Position numbers and translations under genes: made by a program. Below the pieces are notes generated by a model that did not search any database, had not been told where the DNA came from, and saw nothing but the letters and a program-made list of their open reading frames with translations. From the NCBI RefSeq assembly GCF_020882245.1, contig NC_083597.1, positions 16,960,581-17,024,580 of the forward strand: DNA of 64,000 bases, in the 5' to 3' direction. Position 1 is the stretch's first letter. Every line of letters starts with the position of its first letter. This document shows positions 25,601 to 38,599 of the stretch, piece after piece. This DNA is from Rhopalosiphum padi (lineage: Eukaryota > Arthropoda > Insecta > Hemiptera > Aphididae).

Positions 25601-28600
25601 CAATGTTTTATACTATTAATATATTAAATATTAATTACAAACAAAAATGGTGTTTACAATAAGGAGTTTTTTTAATAAATTGTTATTTATTATTATTTAT
25701 TTAATGTAATTTATAATAAAATAAGCGCATGTACCTATATGCAGTTATCGTATATAATGATAAGTGTAAAAATTATGAAAATTAAAAACTATAAGACTTA
25801 GTGAGAGGTCTTTATTATTCCAAAAAAAAGCCTTTTATAATAGACATTGGGGTTTATTGTATATCATTAAAAAGCAGTATTAAAAAGAAACGAGCACACC
25901 CATGAAATTCGGTTTAGGTACCTTTATTTAATTATATTTATGTAACTGGTGCACATATTCTTGGAATTTAATACATTTAAATAAGGCAAAAAGTCTGGTT
26001 AAATCTGAGTTATATAATATGTATATATATATATTTGATACATAGGTACTAAAAATAGCATGTATAAAAAGTTTTAAAGCACAAAATAAACATAAGAGAG
26101 AATTACTATTTAGAGATCATTCCGTGTACGGAAAACAATTAGATACAAAAGCAACGACAATCCCTTACATTATCCCCATAAGAATTAAGTAAATAAACGT
26201 AAAAAAAAACATGAATCGTAAACGACAACCATCACGTGGTAAAAGTTAAACTATTAAGATGTAATATTATAATGATGCCTGAACAAGAAAATAACCATCA
26301 AACAGAATATTAACAACGAACTTTGAAATTGTTTTTTATTGTTGAAATGATGTGCACGTGCATGTTTTTATATTGTGTATTTGTATGGCCATGTCCACCT
26401 ACGTACTCAGGTACCTACGTATATTTTACAACCAGAAGTTGCCAGGTATAAATACTCTATTTGATAGGTATGAAACTTATATTTACCATTTCAGAATTAT
26501 ACATTTTTAACGCGATGTTCAGATCAAATCAAATAGCAATATTTTTTCCCATAAAAAAACTGTTTGCGCTCTTGAATGATGTAACATGTAAATGTCAATA
26601 TGATTTTAATCGAAACCTTGGGATTCAACAAAAGAATAAGTCATTGCGAAAAAAACTGCAGTATCACAAATACGGTTTGTATAAAATATTTTGATTTATT
26701 TTAAATAATATTTGATGAATGATGAACTTAATATTATATTATTTATATTAAACTTATTATAACCATTACTAATACACAAATGAAATAGTAAAACACAAAA
26801 TAAATATTATTTTTTGAATAAATTACTATACCATGTCACTATATGATAATATGATATGACTTATGATAAATCATAAAGAAACATTAAAAATGAATGCATT
26901 ATTTTAATATTTTTAATAAAAAAAATATATAAAAATTAAAATCGAAAACCAAACAAAACCCCTTAAGAGGCTTAAAAGGCAGGTTTTAAGCTCAAAGTGC
27001 ATTGTTATATATATATATATAGTATTTTAAACTGTCAAAATACTTAGAGAATTAAAGTTTAGTTCATTTTATTTTGAATGTTAATTACTACCATGATTAT
27101 ATATATTGATAGACTGATAGCGGTATATAGTCAAAAGTAAAACTAAAGGTACTTCGTAGCATGTCAGTAGACAATAAATTTAGGTAAGTTAAATTAGATT
27201 TTAACACAGCCATGTTATACAGTTTCCACGCATAGGTCACAAATTTAATAAATGTTAAAAAATGATATATTGGTTTTAGTTAGTTATTAAAAATTAATTT
27301 TTCATACGGTAAAAATGCAACACGTTGCCGCAATACAATACACAATATCAATAACATTATTTAAGTATATTTTTCCTAGGGCATACTTATCATTCATAAC
27401 TTCGTAACCGACATGATGACTGCACGAACTATAGTATCTATAGCTATCAGTCGAGTATCTTTTTCACGCAAATACATAATTTTTCACCGTTCTTAAGATA
27501 CTAAAAATACTCAAATGACCCATCACACACAGTATTGTCATGCATATTAACATTTTTAACTTCTATTATTCACAACACTTATAACTTGCTTAAAAATTAA
27601 AATATCGAAAAAACCAAGACCAGCGTTAAGTACAGATTTTGTTCTTATCTTTAACTTTTATAATAAGTCAATTCACAATTGGTTCTACTGAACGCAAATT
27701 TGCTGTGTTTTATTATAATGTATTACTTATTAAGTTTAAAGACACGGTTTAAACATAGATAATGAAAATGTATTAGCATTTTAACAAAATAAAATGGCCT
27801 TTGCTATATTAGAAATCTAGAGGTAATTTTAATATTCGTTTATTTATATACAATTATTGCTTATTATGTTATACAATTAATATTTTTACTATTTTAAATA
27901 TTATTTAGGTATCTTACTAAAAAATAGTTAGTAATTTAGATCTTATTTACATATTATTAAGGAATCTAAAAATGGCACTATAGTACTATACTTTCTTATT
28001 TAAAATTTAAACAACTTAATTTAATATTAAGTAAGTTAATTTAAAATGTACATTGTTCGGTTATATAAAAAATATAATGAATTAATTTTCTAGAGTTTTA
28101 TTTATGAAACCATGTAACATAATCGTTGTATACGCATAATTCAATGTATAATTAATATTTGCTATAAGACCAGGATAACGAGTATACATGTTGTATACAT
28201 TGTCCCGTACCAAGTATGTAGTTCACCAGCTAAGTATTTAGTTTACCAAAGTATTTAATTATATTTAGGTAATTGTATTGTTATACATTTCAACAATTCT
28301 GAAACAAAAACTTGAATCTAAACCAAATAAATATAATGAAATTAATATTATATTATATTATATTCGTTCTGTCGGCTAAATATTTACTATTATACAGACA
28401 TATTATGTGCATAGTTTCTGAAAATAATAATATACACAAACACTCTCTCGACTATATTAGGTACCTTTTTATTTAGTGAATCATACTTTTTAAATCAAAA
28501 GATAACAATCACAAAGTGATTGCTTTCGCGTAATTTGATTAGTAAAAATAAGTCAAACAATAAACAATAATAAAAAAATCTATTCAATATTGTTGATTTG

Positions 28601-31600
28601 TTAGTATAGATGAGAAATAAAAAAAAGAAGAAGTTCAAAACGTGTACCTCTTGTATTATTCCTAGTACAGAATCGGTCATAATATTATGATTAAGGTGAC
28701 TTGGATTATATTATACAAATAATTATAAGACTAATTACTAAATGTTTTATAGATACAATTAGTGGAACATTGTATTTAAAACGATTAGACGTTTTAATTG
28801 CATAAGCTATACATAAATTATTTCATTTATAATTGATAACACATTTAAAGCTTTCAGATCGACTAACACATAGTCTCGTAGCATTATTATGAAGTTTTTG
28901 AATACTACAGCGCTATCTCTCGGAAACTAAAATAACTATAACATACAACCACTCTATCTGGCGAATTTGCTGTAAACCTTAGATCCAAGAACTAAAGTAT
29001 AGGCATCTCTGAATACATGGATACAATTTATGCTCCGCAGTATTAATTTAAATTTTCGTACATTATACACCACAAAAATAATTCTTTCGTAAAGTATAAG
29101 GCAAATAATTTATTCTAATTATTTCACTCAAAAAATGATAGTTACAATACACATATTAAACACTCAAAACACAATTATTAATAATTGGTATTAATTGAAT
29201 ATTAGGAACATAATGAAATTACCATTAATATTAGGATATGACTTTACAACTTAATTATGCTGTAGGCACATATATGATATTATGAAATAATAGTATATTT
29301 GATCAATTTTTTACTTAAAACAAAAATATTTACAATCAATTGCTAAAAATTCAAAATTATGAAATAAAAACCATGCAAAAATGTAAAATAATGTATGGAC
29401 TTATGACCAAACTAATACATTCTTATACATATGTTAACTAAAATAGCTATAATTGTAAAATAATAAAAAATCACAACTTTGTTCGCAATTTTAAAAACTA
29501 TAATTCTACAAATATTTTATCTTAGTAGTTGGTATTAATGTATATAATATATATATTGTAATCTAACTCTAAATTATCTATTTATTACTATAACATATTA
29601 AGATTAATTTTACACATTTCCTTATTAAGTATATTACATAAAAGTATAAAACAGAAATTTAATAATGGATCCAAGTGTGAATTTGTTTATTTTTCAGTTT
29701 TAAGGTACGATTATTTGAACATTTTTAAATTACATAGTTATACTATAGAAAAGCGCTTAGGGGAACAAATTATGCTAAGTAGAAACAGGTCAAACCAATG
29801 AATATTATATTTTAACAAACAGAAGATTGGGGGGATATAAATTTAACGAGTTAATATACGGAATACGTAATTGAAATTTTGCCAAGTATTAAAACGCAGT
29901 TTATACATGTATTTCATATATTCATTTTTTTTTTTTAATATCATGTGATTTTTATAAATAAAAATAATCATTAATAACATTTAATTTAAATTTTGATATG
30001 ATAATTTATAATGATTATAATATTATTAAATTTACTAAGAGATTTTGAACACTTAAATTATTAAATGAGTACGCTAAGTTACAAAAACTATGCCCATAAT
30101 ACGATGATAATATTTATTAGTTATTACTATATACAATATACAAAATACATACATCCAACTGAGACAAGTACCATTACTTATTAGTTATTACTTAATATGT
30201 TATTAACACACTAATATAATGATAAATCGTGTTTAATTTACCATTAAAATAAAATGCAATCATAATTGGAAAAGTTTTAAAATAATAAAGCAATTTAAAT
30301 TATTTTAATTGGAATTTTTAATTGAAGTACAAATTTAAAACATATCTGCACAGGTTCACTAATAACAATAATTGTTAAGAGTCTTATAAATTATAAATAT
30401 CTAAATATTATAATTAATTTGTGTACGTTATAAAACTTAACAGTAAAAGCATAATATTATAGAACTTTTAACAATTATCATGAAATCGGCCAAAACGCAT
30501 TCAAAAACAAACTAAATTCTCACATCTAAATCAATCAATAAAAACGCAGTTTTATTCCAACAACAATAACAGTTTTGGTTAACATATCTAAACAAATTAA
30601 GAATCTATCAAAATTCCTCGGTTATAATAAATTGTGATGGTTCATTTCACCGCATTCATCAATGTCAAATAACTTAATTTATTATTAATAAATAATTTAC
30701 TCCTTAAAAACAATTTCAATCAATTGCTTATTCGTATTTTAATAAAAAAAAAAACTAGTTTTGTGACAAAGTGACTCATCGAGTGTAAAGTACTTATTAG
30801 AAATTTACGTTTTGCATCAGAGCGTGACAACAACAATAATTACCGTACCGACGTATAAGCATGACACAGTCTATACAGTAGAGACTAGAGATATAGGACA
30901 TGGCAATCAGCAAAATATGATGTAAAACATATAAAAGCACTCGTGTTGGATTTTTTCTGCGTGCAAAGATATACACTTTATGACATACCTATAACCTTTG
31001 AAACATTAATTAAAAATATTTAGACAAAGTATCTAATTAGGTATGTCACGTATATCAAAATAATTATCCGAAAACATATATCAGTTTAAAACGTTCTGTA
31101 CTAGCATTCCAGAACTCCGTAACAATTTAATTTAAAATTTTTCAAAAATTTAGTTTTCGGTGCGCTAGAGCCGCTACGGAACAGTATTCTCTACGATTCG
31201 CACCCCTCGAACAACATAACACGCGAAATATCAAATTACAAGAGGGAAGTATAACAATGTAGGCCAACTAGACGAGGATTAAAAGATTAAAGATATTCAT
31301 ATATTATACGATCTGACTGACAATATTATAAAGAAATAGTCTCATTTTCGAGGTGTATTTTTCATAATAAATTTTATAACTGTGATCACTGATCAAAGTC
31401 CAACTTGTTTAGTAATTTAGTCTAAATGGTATGCATTAACTGAATAACTATTAAGAATTCTCTTTATAAAAAACACATAAACATGATTTTGCTCGATTTG
31501 TTTGAACAAACACATTTGACAAATTAATTTTCTTCCAACGTTACATTCAAATAGGATTGGACAGTTTCCAGGAACGTAACTACTAACTTGAAAATAATTA

Positions 31601-32660
31601 CCAAGGACGATGCTTGAAAATGCCTGGGAATATAAAAAAATTTACAAGAATTAATTTAAACTGTATTTTAATTTAATGGAGAATTTCAATTAGATATTCA
31701 ATCTTTTTTTATCAAATTCTAATGTTAATTTATATGTAAAAAATAATTTTTAATTCAATTTTATTTCAGTTGACCAAAATTAATAGTAAAGACAAAACAA
31801 GTATTTAAAAAAATATATATAATATATTATGTACAATATGCATTCGTGTATAGAATATTTTCACTGAATTATAATAATGTACAATATTTTCCATGATAGA
31901 ATATCCAACTTAAATTATTCAATTAAAATTGAAAATGTTAAATCAAGCATGATATACTGGATGTGAAAATGAACACCTCTTGCAATTTCAATGACATAAA
32001 ATAAGAGTAAGTTGTAGGTATTTTATTTTTAAATATAGAACTATGCAAATATGCACAAGTAAGAGTGATAATAGTTATTATAAAGGTAAAATAATAAAAA
32101 AAGCTTTAGACTGTACTTTAAAATAAAAAATCCGCATTAGTGGTTGTACTATACAAAAATATCCTGTGCTTAAATATAGGCTATTTTAGTAGTATTTTTG
32201 GGTGTATATTTATAGCTATATTCTATCACATAAATTAAATACGAAAGAACCAATATACATGCTTTGTATAAAAATTCTTACGAATCAACTTCAATTCCGT
32301 TAAAAATTAATAATAGTTAAATTATATATTATCGAAATGATTTGAATTTATTTAATTTACTGACTAATATTTAATTTGAAATGATTAACGTTGATCATTA
32401 TCATAAAATATAACATATAAGATATTAAAATATAAAAATATATTTTTAATTTTTTTACGAGTATATTACGGTAACAATTAATTTCTCACAGCCCTGAAAA
32501 TTATGCGAGTGCCTACCCTACACTTGGAAAACTATAGTCATTATCAACAGCAGCATATACGATACCTGTTTTTACAATAAACCAAAAAGTCTATAACAAG
32601 TCATGAAGATTCCGTAATTTGAAAATAGCTCTTTCCAGATTACAAAAAACAACTATGAAG
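22600..32660. other. Long AT-rich tract with no recognisable gene
   Basis: About 10 kb without a coding-like frame. Small less AT-rich spots occur at 26340-26460, 28880-29030, 30770-30900 and 31150-31280. None has a paired acceptor and donor around an open frame. TA microsatellites occur near 26023 and 27010. Fits intronic or intergenic DNA. Confidence 0.4.
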
Positions 32661-32679
32661 AAAACGATAGACAACACGT

Positions 32680-32992
32680 TTCTTTCGTCAGACCGGACGG
32701 CGCGTGTGCTGCATCTACGATAAGGAGACAGCATCGCGCCAACGCGAAGAGCAATAAGCATTCGGATGGAACGTAACGAACGCGATTATCGGGGGCCGAT
32801 CATTATCATATTCGTCTCAAAAATACAATAATAATTATTATTATCATTCCACGGGGTGTATGGGTATTAAACTATTATAGTATTATTGTCCGTTTCCCGT
32901 CATTACGTATTACTGTTGTTATCATTTGGAACGAGACGACGAAATCGCATTAAAAATTATTTGTATAGGTACGCGCAAGGGAGACCATTGTG
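32680..32992 (+). promoter_or_regulatory. GC-rich island, possible untranslated first exon with splice donor
   Basis: Bases 32690-32815 and 32940-33030 are clearly GC-richer than the 10 kb on either side. The plus strand contains a strong donor, GTGAGT, at 32993. A 21-codon frame begins at the ATG at 32766 (MERNERDYRGP..., stop before 32835), which would be an upstream-type small ORF. No TATA box or initiator was identified. Alternative uses are an internal promoter of a host gene or a conserved non-coding element. Confidence 0.25.
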
Positions 32993-33059
32993 GTGAGTCG
33001 CTTGGAACTTCGGAAGACGAGCAAAATTATCATACGATACATGGCGATTCTTTTAACTG

Positions 33060-36000
33060 TAAACATTTGTAACTATAAAACTATTTAAATACCTTTAAAA
33101 ATTAGACGAATTAAGTGTCATAAATGTATGTCCCACAAAATGTCACAAAAAATACGTTCGATTCTTTGGATTTTAAATTAAATTTACAATGATAAGAAAT
33201 AATAATACACCGAAAACATTAATTCAAATATTTGTTATTATTAAACTGCAATAAACACAATAAAAATTAATTATTTCTATTTGTTTAAATTGTTTATTGA
33301 AAGATTTGTCTATAAATGTAGCTACTAACATTAATTGTATATTATTATATAATAAGGTCAAATTATTTATCAGATCACTGCACATCCTAAAATTTATTTT
33401 GTTTGATAATAATTTTATTTAATTGTTAAATTTTTACATTCGAACTTTTACATGTTAATCTATTATTCTCTAAAATAAAAAATTAAGAAATGATGTAGGT
33501 ATTTACCTACTAGTTTAAACGTATTTAAACTTACCATTATACGATGATTACACTCAAATGCATGTAAATATATTTTGTATATATAAACGGCTAACTTGAC
33601 ATACACATACACTACACACACTAATAATCCACACTTATATTATGATTATTTCTTTGTCACAGACTATATGTACGTAAATTTCAAAATTCTAATTCTAACA
33701 CAGTAACCTACGAATAATATAAATCAATTACCTACCTATATAAGCACAGTCAAAAAATATACACTATAGAGTATAGAGTATAGACATCCCATGCAGATTA
33801 TATAATCCCCGACGTATAGGTTAGAAATATCTACTTTCAAAAAAGTGTAATATGTTGATATCGACTCGATTTTTTGTAGGAATAACATGATATTAAAATG
33901 TGTAAATGTAAAAAAAATTCATCTTAATAGCCATCATATAGGTCATAGTAAATATAATAGATATAACAAACATAAAAATAGTTTATTATCATATAACAAT
34001 CCAGAAAACATCTAGTATTTTGATACATTATATAGTATATTAAATAAAAATGTTCAATTTATACTTGGTGATAAAAAGTTTAAAAGAGGAATGATTGCTG
34101 CGTTTTCACACATATTTTATAATAATCGTAGCATAGTTGATATAAAATTGATACAGCTTCAAGCAATTCAATTTCCAATATAAAATGAAAAAATAAATGC
34201 TTATTTAACTATCAATCCTATGGCAAGTAACTGAAATCCAGACTTTTCATACATCATTTGTTAAATTGAAAATTGAAAATTATGAAATAATCGAAATTTA
34301 TGTAATTTTTTACTAACAGAAAAAAGTTCAGTCATTTTACGTTCAATTAACTACCTATATTGCGAATTTTATAAAATATATATGTATTATATTATGCTAA
34401 ACAAAGTTTTAATAAGCTTAAGATTACTCGGTAATTTATAAATATTTTAGAAATTGTATGACACATATATTAAATATACTATGATACTATATGTAATATA
34501 TAATATAATATAATCAACTGGCAAACTGGCAAAAGGCTAAATGATTGGCGACATGGTATTTCCTAGGGATAACCGCCAGTTTATAGATAACAATGATCTT
34601 CTGACTATTAATAATGAGATAGGTATTTTATTTTTATTTTTTTTTTTGTTTGGTATAAGCGATATTTACTAATATAAATACTAAAAGGTATCTGCTAAGT
34701 ACATTTTTTAGATGGGGGGGGGGTAGCTCTCGTAAAAATTGTACCAGGCCAACTGATAAACAATTTCCCCTACCAATATATTGTCTATTGACTATCACAT
34801 GCTTTTAAAATTTAATACAATGATACAACTAAAGATTTATTTATCATTATTCTTCAGTTTTTTTTTTCATAGATATTTGCTGAACGAGCATAAAAAATAA
34901 TAGGTATGCATAAAACTATTAGCTAGATATTTTTTTATTTTAATTATTTGATTTTTTTAATAAGTACTTTAATTTATTTATTAAGCAGTGTATAGCAACG
35001 ATAATATAAACAAAGCAATTTTTTGAATGAAAAGTATTTACGTGATCAAGCTGTTTAGGTAACACATATTATTGAATAAATAACAAACCTTAGTACCTTA
35101 CGCTTTTATAAAAACCCAAACACCGACACCAACATTAAGAACATATGAAATGTTAGTGTAAGTCTCTTTTGCCTTTTCCAAGTCCAATAATATAATAGTG
35201 AACATTTCTAAGTCTTCACGAATTATTATTTTTTTAAATTACAACAAAATAAATAAAATCGTTAGAGGAAACCCCCCACCCATTTTATTTAGTTTAAATC
35301 ATCGGTATTGTTAAAATTTTAGCTTCAAATTTCTATAGTAAAAATCGTAACTGTGTATACATATTTAATGGATTTTTACTGTAATAAGATCAATTTATGA
35401 GAAGCCTTAACTTTAATTTTAAAACTTTTTGGCAAAGAATAAAAAATACCGCTGACACAACTCGAAAAAAAAGTAAACAATTGCAATTGTCTATAAATAG
35501 GTAACTCAAAAACAGTCATTGTAATAAAACAACTATAATATCATGTCTAAAAAATACTTATATATAAACATTTTGAGGAAATTTCTAGTCTTTGCGATTA
35601 TTTCTAAATTTAAACAAAATAACAAAATAAATTTAATTGAAAACTAGTGATAGTTTGAGAATTTATACACCTGTTAAATTTCTTACTTTGTTGTTAGTTT
35701 ATCTAAATTAAAAAAAAAAATATAGAGAATTCCCTAGTTTTAATCCTCCAAATTACTAACTAAATCAAATTTTCTACCAGAATTTACACTCGATGACGAA
35801 GATATTAACGAGCATATTAACTGATCTAATACGTAATAACAATCAAAACAATAATAAATAAAAAATAAAAAATACACGCCATCATAAAATCATTACATTC
35901 ATGGATTTGCATCTCAGAATTAAAAATATATACATATATATATTAGATCTGCCTTAATTTAATTTAATTTATTCAACTGAAAAATACGTAGAAATAGACA

Positions 36001-36600
36001 ATAAATGCTTTTTGTGAAAACTATCACGGTGCAATTTTTTTTTTTTTGTAAAACCCAAGTTTTTAATACCACTTACCCCTTCACTTTTGTCTCATACAAT
36101 TTTCTGTATATGACTTTTAAGGAGCACTTCATCGTTATGGGTCATGCAAAACAAAATAAAGAATACGTGGCATGCTTGTATGTATGCAAGATGAACACTT
36201 AGAAAGTTAAAAGAGATGTTTTAAAATTCAATAGGTACCTACTAATGTCTCATACATAGGTGCACTACATATATTACAGCGCACAGAGTCTATTCTAAAA
36301 AACTTTTCTTCCATACATAGAGGTGATTTGTTCTAAAGCGCCACACTCATTTTTCAGTTATAATATATTTCTGAACTAAGTCTAAATATTTATATTAGAA
36401 TGTAGATTTTAACATATACAAAAAATAAACATTATTTTCACAGAATGAAAATAATTATAGTAATCAAAGATAATTCCTGTTTTTTAAATAAAATTATTAA
36501 AAAAATGTATATCGTAAAAATATCAATTTTTTATTGCACTCATTCGTAATTTCCACAGTATAATAGTTTTCCAGTAATAGTACACAGCTAGGTTACAAAT
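33060..36600. other. AT-rich non-coding DNA
   Basis: A run of G residues at about 34713-34722 resembles the G-tracts inside the miniature elements seen elsewhere in the window, but no matching ends were found. The frame at 36005-36202 has a homopolymer phenylalanine run and no supporting signals. Confidence 0.4.
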
Positions 36601-36653
36601 CTAGTAAATATTAGCAATGTAACACGGGTACGTTCAAATCACGTGTCATAGTC

Positions 36654-36736
36654 TATAAAAACGATAAGACAAGTTCCACTTACGACCGGCAACCAACGTG
36701 AACTCAACGAGTGTGGACATTTCTAAGCCGATTTCA
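36654..36736 (+). promoter_or_regulatory. Candidate TATA promoter with short untranslated first exon
   Basis: A TATAAAAA box at 36654-36661 is followed about 30 bases on by a compositionally distinct, less AT-rich stretch (36675-36736). This ends in a donor-like CAG|GTAGTA at 36736/36737. There is no ATG between the expected start site (about 36684) and the donor, so the exon would be non-coding. The layout (TATA, about 50-nt first exon, GT donor) is common in insect genes. A downstream coding exon was not identified, so this is a candidate only. Confidence 0.33.
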
Positions 36737-36739
36737 GGT

Positions 36740-37513
36740 AGTACTTAACTGCTTGCGTATGATTACGATTTTCACTTTTCTGGTATGAGAATAGTTTGAG
36801 CCCAGCTTATCATCGATCAGGTTAGCTAATGGTTGAGATTTCTGGACTCCATAATATTATTAATGTACAATGTGTCTCAAAAGTCCTGTATCACCTTTTA
36901 CCCAGAACTAAGCATCTCTAATATCCAAAAAATCTCTGCGACAAATATTATTAAAATATTCAAATATGATTTTTTTTTTTTAATTAATCCATAAAATAAT
37001 TTCAATTAATTCATAATTGATTAAAAAACTAAACATAATTTTGAATTCAATTTAATTTTTGAACTTAATGAAATGGCAGCATAACTATAACCTACTCCAA
37101 CACCTACACACCTACACCTTGTCATAATATCGTCTGGTTTTGAAACCAAATATGCCATTCATCTATCATCTATTGGGTTGACTATTAAAAGGTCCTATTA
37201 AAAAGGTTTCACTTATTCAAATAAAAAAACCGCTAGAAACAGCCATTTGCTTTTCAGACACGCTTGGAAAAAATAAAAATACTGTATACAAAATATATCT
37301 AATATCATCTCTAGCTTATTCAACAATTGATTAACCACTTATAATCTACCTAGCCAGTGGCGCCAATCACTATGTATAAGTATATTGTGGATAGTAACCT
37401 AACCACCGGTGGGCGGACATATTGTCATCAATTTGTGAGTCAATAAAAACAAATGCTGATACAAGTATACAATACATCGTATTGAGTGGGTATGTGCCTA
37501 ATCGAATCTGGCG
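36740..37513. other. Non-coding DNA with possible element ends
   Basis: CCAGTGGCGCCAA at 37355 resembles the left end of CAGTGGCG-type hAT elements. No inverse partner or duplication was found within several hundred bases. A CCTACACACCTACACC-like pyrimidine repeat lies near 37100. Confidence 0.3.
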
Positions 37514-37804
37514 TTAATCCAAACAACAATGTGCCGAAAATACACTACGAATATCACCAAATACAAGTTGTCCTTTTCCGGTGTAATGTCGATCCACAAG
37601 TAGTCTATATTCTATAGTCGTTAAATGTCCATATTCTTTGATAAAATAATTATATTTAGTCAATTTACACCGAAATTCTACAATACAAACACGTACAAAA
37701 GGTAATGGCGCAATTGCCGGCAGCACTTTTTTACCTCGTATAAGTTCTCTTCGGTGTGGAACCTTATTGAACCTATGCAATTTTTCGTATACATTAATGA
37801 TCAA
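37514..37804 (-). CDS. Unrecognised 96-codon open frame, possible old gene or transposon fragment
   Basis: The frame runs from ATG at 37804 to a stop at 37514. Its amino-acid content is more balanced than the chance frames around it: charged residues, His, Pro, Arg and Gly are spread through it, and it includes PHRRELIRGKKVLPAIAPLP. A second minus-strand frame (38092-37823) lies just upstream in another register and may be unrelated. I recognise no domain, signal peptide or membrane segment. A sequence resembling an inverted-repeat element end (CCAGTGGCGCCAA) lies about 150 bp downstream at 37355. The frame could therefore be the remains of a transposon protein. It could also be chance. Confidence 0.25.
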   Translation of the reverse strand: MIINVYEKLHRFNKVPHRRELIRGKKVLPAIAPLPFVRVCIVEFRCKLTKYNYFIKEYGHLTTIEYRLLVDRHYTGKGQLVFGDIRSVFSAHCCLD

Positions 37805-38405
37805 TAATCGTTATAAATTAACTTATAAACTTAATCTGATTAAAGTTACTATACAAGCATAAACAAAGTTATGCCTTATGCACCTATGACTGACATTCTG
37901 TGTATCAAATTTTCGAGAGTATACAATTAAGTGTAACCAAGAGTTAATCCTATTAGTAAGCTTTATGAAACGATTTGAATGTATAAAATAATAAGTAGGA
38001 GGGGATTTAATTAATTCTAAAAAGTATAGAACTATAGACAGACATAAAAGTAGTACATCAATATAATTTATCATTACTTTATTAAATATCAAAGCCTAAA
38101 ATAAAAAAAAATATATTTTATTAGGCGATTTGAATATTTTTTCGTTGGTTAAAATTATATTAACTGTATATATATTTTTTTTTAATCAAACCCTAAAATC
38201 AAACAAACGCTGCACTATATTATAACTAAGTTTAAATTATGAATATTATATGAACAATATGTTCATAACTGTAAATAAAAATTAATTTAGAAGGAAAATC
38301 GTAAGCATGCAAAACATATAATTAATTTATCTACTTACTATAAGAGATTTTATGTTATTCATTTTATTTGATACTTATCTAATACATATGATGCAATTTT
38401 TACAT

Positions 38406-38570
38406 TAGTTATTTTATTATATTATAAAAAATGAACGTAATAGTAACGTTAAACCCTGGGTCATAATATCCGTTTCTAATTATGTGTATGCCGTTGCTGG
38501 ATTGTCTATTTTGGGTGTGTCGTCAGCCGTTTTGCATCACACATTGGCACAAGTAGTCCAATTGGAATCA
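38406..38570 (+). other. Open frame without start codon, possible exon remnant
   Basis: A plus-strand frame runs for about 55 codons to TAA near 38570. Its second half reads as hydrophobic and protein-like (YAVAGLSILGVSSAVLHH...), in locally GC-richer DNA (38450-38575). It has no ATG and only weak acceptor candidates. It may be an exon fragment or old transposon sequence. Confidence 0.18.
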
Positions 38571-38599
38571 TAAACCACTCTAGTAAATTTATCTCAAAC

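Noticed and set aside
37355..37367. hAT-like element end CCAGTGGCGCCAA
   Set aside because: No inverse partner or 8-bp duplication was found nearby, so it is not called as an element.
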